Made by a program: the position numbers and the translations under genes. From Macropodus opercularis (lineage: Eukaryota > Chordata > Actinopteri > Anabantiformes > Osphronemidae), in contig CM061098.1 in assembly GCA_030770545.1 (NCBI GenBank), positions 9,183,501 through 9,247,500 of the forward strand: a DNA stretch of 64,000 nt, read 5' to 3'. Positions 51,690 through 61,747 of this stretch are shown one piece after another. A model generated the notes under the pieces. It ran no database searches and had not been told where the DNA came from. It worked only from the letters and a program-made list of their open reading frames with translations. The first letter of the stretch is position 1. The number at the start of each line of letters is the position of its first letter.

Positions 51690-54267
51690 CTGTTGCAGAA
51701 CGGAGAGAAAAAAAATGTAAATAACTGGTGGGTTGTTTGCTACAGTGTTTATCTGACTGGTTTGACAGTGGTTCATGATATAAAGGCAAAGCAGCTGATG
51801 GAGAAGACAGCCTGAGGAGAACTCAGCAAGGAAAACAAGAAGGACGTAGAGTTTACAAAACAGGGTGCGTCTCAAGCAAACACTCTTAAACACACTTGAG
51901 TAGAGGCAAGTACAAATGTGTCTGCACACAGACACCGAGTAGCAAGCGTGTTTATGCATCCACACGTTAGACCTCGTGAAACACTCGCATTCTCTCCAGT
52001 GTGACCACAAGTGCTGCGCTGTCTAGTGGGTCTGATAGAACATTTAATGATTCCACCTCTAAGAGGAAATACCTGACTGTGTGGTCACACATGCTGCGCT
52101 AACTGAGCACAGAACATTTCCATCTGGGCAACTTTCACCTTCAAATGCGTGTTTATTTAAAAACTGCCATTTGCTTGAGAGGGCAACAAAAGAGCAGGCA
52201 GACCTGCACACCTTCATTTTTCCATTTGCCTACTTGTGACACACCATCATACGCCTCACAGCTGACAGCTAGGTCACAATGCTTCATTCTGGCTCTGCTC
52301 CTGTTCCAAGGCAGCAAATAGTCTTGATGTGTCTATTTTTAGAAGTAGCCAGTGAAACATCTGTATTGATATTATGGTAGTTTCAGTACACAACTAATAA
52401 ACAACAATTGAAGCACTGCAGAAGTTACAAATTAATCCCTGTGACGCAGCCACGGAAGCTGCCTCTTCAGTTCTTCCAGATCATAAATATATAAACTATA
52501 AATACATAACTGCTCTTTTAACCTTCTGAAATGCACATGCAGTCCATTGGTTCTTTGGCTGTTTGGACTAATAACAAGCAGGAAAGTCAATAACATGTCA
52601 GGGTTTTATGACGGCTCTGAGGCTGAAGTCCAACTGAACAAATTGAGGCTGTTATAATAAATAAGGATGTGTTGTATGGAATACATGGGATGTAAAGAGA
52701 AGCTCGCCTTTCTGCTTAAAAGTAACAAAAACTGGACAAATTGGTCTGTGTACTGAGAGAGTAAAAGACCCTGCAAGGGGAGAAAACTTACAAGAAATCC
52801 TAACAAAACAACTGAGCTTAGATCACACTGACGAACTCTGAAGTCGTTTTCACTTTAGTGCCAGAGACTGGGACCAAGGAAAGAAACTACAACATCCCGA
52901 GCCAGGCCACCAATGAGAAACAGGCTGGGTGAGAGCACGGCCAGTAAAGCCATGGCAGCCATTTTGTGCCTTCTCACATCATGTCAGATAAAAATTGAAA
53001 GTGTCATTTGAGCCCCACTTGTGTCTTTCTCTGTCTTATCACATCCTGTGGTTGTGTTAAGGGTTTCCTGTGGTCAGGATTATCACTTCCTGTGGGAAAG
53101 ACTGAACTGTCCAGAGTGACAAGACAGACAATTGTTTTTCCTGCTAAGCCTTAAATTATATGTTTTATCTAAGGGTGATTCTCCTTTGTTATTTTGCAGG
53201 GAACCACTTAGACACTAACTTCAGCCTCACTTTAGCCCCATGCCGACATTGCTCTCATCTACAGGATGACCTCAGGAGTTAAATGTAGATTGCCGTTTAC
53301 TCCATTGAAATCAGTCACGATGTAGCCGTTCTTACTGTGTCTGTCTTTTCGTCAGGTGATAAATCACATAGAAAAACCAAATGCGGTGATGTTGAGCTAC
53401 AATCATCACAGACATACATCAAAGGCAACACTGTATGGCCAGCCAGTCCCTTAGAAGGAGAGAAAATACCTCTCAGACCATAATGATTATATGTAGAGCA
53501 CACATACAAGGCATAGCAAGTCTAAAATAAAAAAAAATAATAATAAAAAACACTGCACACAAACTCAAAAGTGTCACAATCCTTTCTACGCCACAGCAGG
53601 CATTGTGGCCTATGCACATTGACCGACAAAACCCCATCAAACCTTTAGGGAGACTAACAGAAGCTATGGGTTAGGTACATCTACACACAGCACAGCACTC
53701 AACTGCAGTGCACTAGCTAAACGATGTTAACCCTCTCTGCCCTTATGAGCTGACCAGGCCCCTCTTCCACTGATCACCGATTGGCCAAAGCAAACACTGA
53801 TCAGCCACTAAGGACAGAAAGGAAGCACACATCATCTACAGCTAAATTGGTACCTTGTCCCATTTTTCGACGTCCATCGTATTTGTGTACCGTACGGCAT
53901 GTGGGGACTAAAAACACAACAAGTTATACAAGGTATACAAGAGAATCTTCTAAAATGTTGTGCTTTAGATCTCAGTGGACAATATGAATCGAATTGGTTA
54001 TATCAATTTTAAAATACTAGAGAAATAGTTTTTTGACAACCAATTTTGAAGAATGTCCAGTGTACTGCAACTTTAAGCCCAGTAGTGGCGAGAGATGGTG
54101 GCTTGTGTTTGCGTGTCTAACATTTTCCTGACATGGCTCAGCAGAGCTTGTACCCCAGCTGGTTTGTTACAGGGAGAAGCCTTGACTCATAGTGTTGTAA
54201 GATCATTGTTGTGAAAACTGTTACTGCACACACTCCAGTTAACCCTCTACAGCATTGGCAAATAGCA

Positions 54268-54285
54268 ACACACACACACACACAC
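54268..54285. repeat. (AC)9 microsatellite
   Basis: Short AC repeat on the plus strand, so GU in pcdhg pre-mRNA. Confidence 0.9.
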
Positions 54286-54745
54286 TAAAAGACGCTGCTG
54301 AAATCGAGACGCAAACTACTGACGTCTAAAATTCAATTTCACTTAGTATGATGAACAGAGAGTGAGAAGGATAAATACACGAGCCCATCCCCCCACTGGC
54401 TCTGGCCACCGTCCCTCATCAGCAGTACTGAGTGATGGTGCACAGGCTCAGAGAGAGCAGAGAGAAGGACGGGCGGGGATGGTAGGGGAGGGGGAGTGAA
54501 AGCTGCGGCAGCCATTTTATAAAGCAGCCTAGAAAGAGGCAAAGATATTCACTTAAGAATGTGAATCAGGACTCAGATCAGATGGTCGTATTATGGTTTT
54601 GATGTGATGATCTCATGGCTGCAGCTCCTGCTACCAGTCCCACTCTCTGCTTCTATTCCTCATCCTTCACCACTCTCCATCGCTACGAGAAGCTTGCTTG
54701 GTGCAGCATAACAACGTGGCCTGGATGTAACTGGCCGTTTTATCA

Positions 54746-54773
54746 GTGTGTGTGTGTGTGTGTGTGTGTGTGT
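54746..54773. repeat. (GT)14 microsatellite, CA on the transcript strand
   Basis: On the minus strand this is a (CA)14 tract starting about a dozen bases inside the intron after constant exon 1, directly next to a donor used by every gamma transcript. Confidence 0.95.
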
Positions 54774-54785
54774 CAGCTTACTCAC

Positions 54786-54844
54786 CCGCTAGGTCCGGGT
54801 CTCTGTCCCTGTGTGAAGCGCCAGTCATTGTTGGGGGGTTTTTG
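54786..54844 (-). CDS. pcdhg: Protocadherin gamma constant exon 1
   Basis: A 59-base exon, the same length as the mammalian gamma constant exon 1. It encodes QKPPNNDWRFTQGQRPGPS and two bases of a glycine codon; the mammalian sequence is QAPPNTDWRFSQAQRPGTS. The acceptor is CTTCACAG and the donor is GCGG/GTGAGT. It starts at a codon boundary, matching the phase-0 donors of both variable exons in this window. With exons 2 and 3 it gives a 147-residue shared tail, compared with about 124 in human. Confidence 0.97.
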
Positions 54845-55582
54845 CTGTGAAGAGAACAAAGGACGCAACATGAAATGTATGTTTTATTCCAACGGTAGCA
54901 AGATGCTTCAGAGATGGAACATGTGGCTTGTGAGGTGTTGGCGTTTGGCTGACGCATCAGTGTGTGACGATGTTTGTCAGTGCAGAGATTTAGATTTTTA
55001 CACATTTTTCCAACAAAGAGTTGAAGATGGCAACATGGTCTGCGCTCAGGAATCTATGTTGTTCCAAGAGCTGTGGAGCAAAGAAATGCTGCAGAGGAAC
55101 ACACACACACACACACAAGCAACCAAACACACAAACTGACGTTATGGTTACAAATCTAGACTCCAAATTAAAAACAAAAAGCAGATTGTAACATGGGGGA
55201 AACATGACTGGATATCAAGATGCTCTATTTGGAGTCATAAAGGTAAAGCAAAGCTGACTTTTACTGACAAGGACACACGGCTCTTAAATAAGCTCTACCA
55301 TAGACGCAGAGAGTTCTTTAAAGGTTGTCTGTTATGGAGCCTACAGTACAGTGGTGACTAAGCAGTGGTACAAGCTTCTCATCTCTGCTACTCTATTAAT
55401 CTCTAAGCCTGCTGCTCTCCTGTTCATCACTACCTCACTGGCCATGTCACCAAGTCTTCCCCATCTCTCTAGCTCTTTCCCCTTCTCTCGCTCTCTCAGG
55501 CTCTCTTGTTGTGCACTGATGCAGTGAATAGACCCTTGGCTTGCCTCCAAATTCGGCGGCCTAATCGACACGAGAGCTCCCA

Positions 55583-55587
<5 letters not shown>

Positions 55588-55614
<27 letters not shown>
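55588..55614. repeat. (AG)n microsatellite
   Basis: About 13 AG units on the plus strand. Confidence 0.95.
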
Positions 55615-57771
55615 GCCAGCAGGATGATGTGCTGCATTATTAAAAGAGCTGCTCTCCCTGAGGGAACGATGGAAAAACGCAAGAGACTAGCCGCAGAAAC
55701 ATGAAGAAAAAATACCTATACAAAAGGAAGAGTGCTGTAGGAAAACCGCTACAGGTGAATGAAGGACAAATGAATCAATGAATAAAGGCAACTAAAGAAT
55801 CACGAGTAATGCATGATCTCTAAGGCCTTGCAAAGGACACCACTCAGGGTGAGAAGGAGTTTGAATAATAAAGATGGAGTACTTTAGCTATCACAGTGTG
55901 TTCAGTAATAAAATACTATTACTGAATAAACAGCTGTGAGGTAAACACATGAGAGGCTGGGGAGCAGACTCTGGCCAATGCTTAACAGCTAAAAATGGAC
56001 ACACAGTGTATATATGTGTATGTGGCAATGCTAGTCTGTCTAGAAACAGAAAAAGATCAGAACTGTGTGCAGTCAAACATCCACGGAGAGGCCCAGCATT
56101 CCAGCTGTGTGACTCGTTCCCACCGCACATAGATCCAGACACGCACTGTAATGTCCAAGGGTAGATTCCACTGAAGGTATGTGGAATAAAGGTTAGCATG
56201 AATACTGGGCCACAACCAAATGATGGAAAATTGTGCATTTGCTGTTTCACTGTATCCTTGAAGACAACCTGACAGGCAAAAACAATAATCTATAAGAACT
56301 GAACAAGCAGCAAACTGGTAAAAGTAAGAGAGTAATTACATTGAGATGGTGTAGACTGTTGCCAAGGACAACAAATGAGAAACCAGGGGAGATCAACTCC
56401 TTATTGACTTTAGCTCAAATTAATTGAGCCGTGATTGCTTTTTTATTACAAAGTCTCTGAAGTGAGTTTATCACCTAAGATGAAATAGAGCTCTTCAAAT
56501 TTCTGTAAGAGCAGGCAGGAGACTCAGAGATGGTTGTACATCCTTCTGTCTCTCTCCGACAGGTGAGAGGAGAACAGTACAAGCACAGGTTCCACTCACA
56601 CACCTGATTATCTTTGTGGAAGATCCAGTTTCCTAACATACACACAAGAACCATGGCTGCGCTGCACCTGGTGCTCAGTCTAAAAAGAGAATAATAAGCT
56701 CTGATAATCTTTGCCACGCACACAAACCACACAATGCAACCTTCAGCACAAGCATCAGAGGCTAAGAATGACACAAGCCTTTTGTTAGCTCAAAAGTTTG
56801 CAAAGACAGTGTCCTTTTAATGCTACACAATGTTTATGCCTGTGGAAATCAGAGAATGCTTGGGTATAAAATAAAAAAAAAAATTCTGACAACCAAGTAA
56901 AGAAACGAAACGTATATTTACAATACTGTGCCTGACTTTTCCTAAGGCCCTCGTGTGTCAAAGCAGTAGGATACAAATGAATGTAGGCTACAAAGCAGGG
57001 CAGCGGGAAAGAAGCTTGAGCCCCGGGGTCCTTCTAAAATTACACACTACTAAAGAAGTTCTCGTGCCTGATGCGTTGTGCACACAATCCCACACGAGCA
57101 CAACAACACCCACAGCGACGGCTGCTGCTCTGAAGCCATTATAGGCAGTGCCGTCTGTCACTGTGGAACACGTGCGTAAAGCATCCCTCTGTTCCCTTTA
57201 TCTCTTTCCCTCTGTTGTCCTCTTTGCACATGTGTCACTAGAGCACAGAGACAGATGGTGCGCTGCTGACCTGAGGGACAACCTAATTCAACACAGATAC
57301 CATGTCCTGAGAAACAGGAGAATTTGATATATATGAAAAGGGTAACTTTCCTGTTTTGAAGGGATAATGGGTTAGTAAAATACAGCAGCAGCAATAATAA
57401 CCTTCAGTCAACAATTCTACAATATTCATGACATGAGAATCTTCTGAACAAACATGACAAGACGTTTTACTTCTTTAAGAGCGAGCCATGCTGGTGAACA
57501 GGTTCACAGTTTAAAATGGCTGACAGCATGAAACCACAGTCTGTGCCTGTAATGTGCGATTGTTGCCTGCTTAGCCTTCCTGCACACCCGCTCTCATAAA
57601 TGGAAGGAGGACGTAAACATAAAAATTAGAAATGGTGGCACACACAGCCACACTCATGTGATGCTGAGCACTGGAACCAATCACCAAAGGTTCAGAGGAC
57701 AACAGGAAGTCGGGAGGTCAGGCCACTGACCCTATGAATTCCTGTTTTTCAGCCACTACTTTATTCCTTGG

Positions 57772-57794
57772 CCCCCACCCCCACCCCCACCCCC
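57772..57794 (-). other. Perfect G-quadruplex motif (G5T)3G5
   Basis: The plus strand has four runs of five C separated by single A. The minus strand, which is the pcdhg transcript strand, therefore reads four runs of five G with one-base loops, among the most stable quadruplex layouts known. Confidence 0.8.
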
Positions 57795-58292
57795 TTTTAC
57801 AGTGTTCTTTCCTTTTTCCTCTCTCCACCATCCCTCTTTCACTCTGTCATCCTGTCTCCCAGCCATTTCATCGAGCCAACATTGCAGGACCTTTTTCCCC
57901 CGTCAGCTCCTCTTCACCATCTGTTACAAACACTTATGTTCCCTACTACCTTCTTTCGGCTCCACTTTTTATATATTTCCATATTTCACGTTAATAAACT
58001 CGTCTTTCTATGGCAAGATAGTTCCAGGGAGTCAGTATTTCCTAGCCTTGAGTCACATTAAATATTGAGGTGTTGGTCACTGCCCAAACCTGTGAAAACA
58101 AAGCTCTCAGGGCAGAGAGGAGGTATGATGCGACTGAGGAGATCTAGGACTCTACATTGCCAACTTTCCATATGCCAAAATATCAAAACCGCAGCGATGC
58201 ATCTTCAAAAGCCACACATTCACTGTGAAACACCTGTATTGGTCTGATTCCAGCATCAACCACCTGTGTTTTTGTCCCACTTAAACCCTCAC

Positions 58293-60755
58293 CTCACTGG
58301 CTGAGTTCATAAGGTGCTTCCTGCTGAGAGTCATGTTGAGTGTGTTGTTGTGACTCAACATGGGTGTCTTCATAAATACAAAGTCACTTCGGCTGGATAT
58401 GGTGGAGTAGCAGGGCCTGTAGGTGCGTGTGTGTGGTTCCTGTGGGCCTCCAACCACCTCCATATACCGTATCGGCCCATCAGTGTTGAGCTGCAGGTGC
58501 AGGTCCTTGCTGGGTCTCTGATGGTAGCGGCCCGACCTGTAGCGACCATAGCAGCAGCAGTCAGAGCCTCCCAGGCCTGGTCCACTGTGCCTTAAGCAGC
58601 GTACCATGAGGATGACAAAGGTAATAAAGGACACAGCTGACACACAGGCTAGAGAGATGATGAGGTACAGGGTGATGTCCGACATCCCTGTACGCTGGTA
58701 GAAGGGTGTGTGCCGTGGGTTTGATGGAGGATTGATAACTGCGCTCTTCTCATCCACAGTCACTGTAATGTTCACAGAAGTGGACTTGGGTGGTTCACCG
58801 TTGTCCTGGATGATGACTGTGATGTCATACTCTGCTCCTCCTTCCTCTTCGGCCCATTTGTGGGCTGTGCGGAGCTCCCCGGTGTGAGCTCCAACGCGAA
58901 ACATGCCAGCATTTGGTCCAGGAGCGATAGAGTAAAACAACCATGCATTATGCCCGCTATCTGTATCCACCCCCACAAGTTTATTTATGAGGTACCCTGG
59001 GCCAGCAGATGGGGGCACAGTGAGCTGTAGTCGTTTGTCATTTGGGAAGGAGGGATACACAAGCACTGGTGCATTGTCATTTACATCCACCACAAAGACG
59101 TGCACTGTGACGTTGGTGGTCCGTTGAGGCACCCCAGCGTCCCGGGCCTGCACCTCGATTTGGAAAGCATTAAGCTGTTCATGATCCAGAGAGCGCATGC
59201 TGTAGATATGGCCGCTCTCTGGGCTAATGTAGACATAGGAAGAAATGGGTGAGCCCCGGACCATGCTAGGAAGAATGGAGTACGAGATGCGAGCATTCTC
59301 ACCAAGGTCTGGGTCCGTGGCTGAAACAATAGCGATGGGGGCACTAAGAGCATTGTTCTCTGGGATGTCCACAGAGTATGAAGGCTGAGAGAAGATGGGG
59401 GCATTGTCATTTACATCAGAGAGTTTCACCACAAAGGTGGTTTGTGATGAAAGGCAAGGGGAACCAGCATCAGTGGCCTTGATGACCACTGTGTACTCTG
59501 GCACAGTCTCACGGTCCAGGTTGCCAGCGGTAACCAGACTATAATGCATGGCAAAAGCTGAATTCAGCTTAAATGGCAAACCTGGTTGGACACTTAATGT
59601 GACCTCCCCATTCACACCAGAGTCGAGGTCCCGAGCGCTTATGAAAGCTATGGCAGTACCCGGTGCAGAGTCCTCTTTGATAGGACTGGTCAGTGATGTC
59701 AGTGCCACCTCTGGTGCGTTGTCATTTACATCAACGATGTCCACTATGACGTTACAGGAGCCCTCCATAGCCGGAGAGCCGCCATCTCTGGCCTGCACTG
59801 TGATGTGGTATGCGGTGCCTTTTTCGTAATCCACATCACCCTTCACGTGGATCTCACCGCTTTTAGAATCCACACTGAAAAGCTCGAGAACACTTTCCTT
59901 CGTATATTTGCTGAACATGAACGATATTTCTCCGTTGCTGCCTGAGTCTGCGTCAGTCGCGTTCAGTTTCGTCACTAAAGTGCCTTGTGCAACATTTTCT
60001 AATAGCATAACCTTTTTTACCGGCTCATCAAAGACGGGAGAATTGTCATTCACATCCAGGATTTTAATGAGTAACAGCGTCGAGCCAGATCTCTCCGGTT
60101 GACCCCCATCCACAGCAGTGAGCAACAGGCGAAACGAGGCCTGCGTCTCTCTGTCCAGGGGTTTATCAACCACTAGCTCTGGAAACTTGCTGCCGTCGCT
60201 TTTTGTTTCCACTTTTAAAACAAAAAAGTCATTTGCTGCTAGATGGTAGGTGCGTAAAGAGTTGGTACCCACGTCTGGGTCATTTGCGCTCTCCAGGCGA
60301 AACCGTGTTCCCGAGGCAGCCGCTTCAGATATGTCCAGAGAAATGTTGCTGGTTGAAAACCGAGGTGCGTTGTCGTTTTCATCTAGAATTTCCACCATGA
60401 CACGAATTATGTCTAAAGGATTGTTTAAAAGTATTTGGAGATGTAGTGAACATTCTAAACTCGTTTCGCACAACTGTTCCCTGTCAATTTTCTCCTTAAT
60501 GACCAAGTCGCCGGTCTCTTGCGTTACTTCAAAATATTGCGTTGTGGATTCTGAGACCAGCCGCAGGTTCCTCTGAATAATCCCATGAGCAGTAAGACTC
60601 AAATCTTTAGCAATATTCCCAACCACAGAGCCCAGACTTAGTTCCTCCAAAACCGAATAACGGAGCTGAGCGGACGCACAGGAGAAGCAAGTTAGATAAA
60701 AGCAAATGCTCCATAGCCTCCCTCCTCCGGAGCGCTTCCTCTGCCTGGAGTCCAT
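58293..60755 (-). CDS. pcdhg: Protocadherin gamma variable exon, 3'-most (C-type candidate)
   Basis: Complete variable exon of 821 codons from ATG at 60755 to a phase-0 donor GAG/GTGAGG. Residues 1-30 are a signal peptide. Six cadherin repeats follow, with linker motifs DENDNAP (125-131), DVNDNSP (234-240), DVNDNAP (342-348, 447-453 and 557-563) and a sixth repeat to about 690. Residues 694-718 span the membrane. EC1 has the protocadherin C-x5-C pair (C96, C102). The cytoplasmic part carries QLNTDGPIRYMEVVGG, shared by alpha and gamma protocadherins. Spliced to the constant exons it gives 968 residues: a single-pass neuronal adhesion receptor that forms cis dimers and homophilic trans contacts. 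It lacks the usual WTFESQQ end and lies next to the constant region, like C-type genes; that subtype is inferred. Unspliced, it would end three codons later. Confidence 0.95.
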
Positions 60756-61060
60756 TGTGCTGCGCTCCGTGGATCGGGGAAAGTTTCTAACTTCTTCTTT
60801 TCAGCGTAACGTTTCCATAATAGTGTTAAAACGAGGCAACGTGGCTTGGTGATAAGCATTTCCGTTTCAAAAACAGAGCGACTGGACGTTTTGATGTATT
60901 CATGGTGGTCGAAAAGTAATCGAAAATCAAAGCACTTTCTTCCTCCGCTGAAACTCGCTGCTGTGTCCTGCGCCTCGCTCCTCTCATGGGCGGGGAGAGG
61001 CCACACAGGCCTCCCCTCCCATTGGGAGACAGGGCTGGACCAGCGCTGTCACACACACAC
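60756..61060 (-). promoter_or_regulatory. Candidate promoter of the 3'-most variable exon
   Basis: Within 300 bases upstream of the ATG, in transcript direction, lie a palindromic AGCGCT (61042-61047), a CCAAT box (61021-61025), a G-rich stretch and a GC box GGGCGGGG on the plus strand (60988-60995). Most clustered protocadherin promoters carry a conserved element with a CGCT core, so AGCGCT is a candidate, although several C-type promoters in mammals lack it. No TATA box is evident. Confidence 0.45.
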
Positions 61061-61747
61061 ACACTCACTGAAAACCTTCCAGTATTACTGCACAGGAAAC
61101 TTCATTCTCAAAGTTTGAGAAGTTAATCATTTAGGAATAACTGACAACTGCGTAAACTACAAATGAATGACGCAATATACAGAGGTGAGTGATTTGATCG
61201 TAAAGTTAGACCATTGTCACGTGTTCGCATTGTGAGCGCCTATACTCAAAACTCACCAGGGTTAAATGTAGCTGTTATTCGCGGCAATGTTATTAGTATC
61301 CGCCGGGGGGCATGGTTTCCAAACTGGTTTTCCTCTACTACCACATTTAGCAAAGCCAAGCTCACGGAGTTAATGCAGATAGTTCAATATGAAGTTAAAC
61401 CGTTATATTAATCATTTAGAGACGCATATGCAAACTAGAAAATGCAGACTAAAATATAAAATAAGGATCAGACAGCAACAACTAAATGCAGAATAACAAC
61501 GTACATGGTCCCGAACTTTACAGAAATTCGAAGACTTTACAATATTAGTCTTAAAATCATACAAACCACGTAAAGATTTGCATGGTTTAATATGCACGTT
61601 TAAAGATTTAAAGTCAAGCAAAAACGTAAAAAACCAAAACTGCTCTGGTGGTCGTCAATGACACACAAAATCAGGCAAAAACAAGTTTTTGTGAGGATCT
61701 TTTCTAGAGAAAGCATTGGACACATTGCTTTGTGAGTTTCTGCTCAC
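61061..61747 (-). other. Spacer between the two variable exons
   Basis: Non-coding, with an AC repeat at about 61052-61065 and a CTCF-like G-rich motif at 61300-61313 on the plus strand. The first 93 bases left of the upstream variable exon (61655-61747) stay open in frame past the donor before a stop. Confidence 0.7.

Larger units (their letters stand above)
51690..54785 (-). other. pcdhg: pcdhg intron between constant exons 1 and 2
   Basis: 3.1 kb GT-AG intron. A CA repeat (minus-strand sense) begins 12 bases after the donor, and a second dinucleotide repeat is at 54268. An imperfect duplication of roughly 45 bases lies at about 51998-52124. Confidence 0.9.
54845..58292 (-). other. pcdhg: pcdhg intron between last variable exon and constant exon 1
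   Basis: 3.4 kb between the 3'-most variable exon and constant exon 1. It contains an AC repeat at 55101-55119, an AG repeat at 55588 and a perfect G-quadruplex motif on the transcript strand at 57772-57794. No coding exon was recognised. Confidence 0.9.

Noticed and set aside
57734..58068. Overlapping plus-strand serine/proline-rich frames
   Set aside because: They arise from pyrimidine-rich sequence in the pcdhg intron in several frames at once, which is typical of low complexity.
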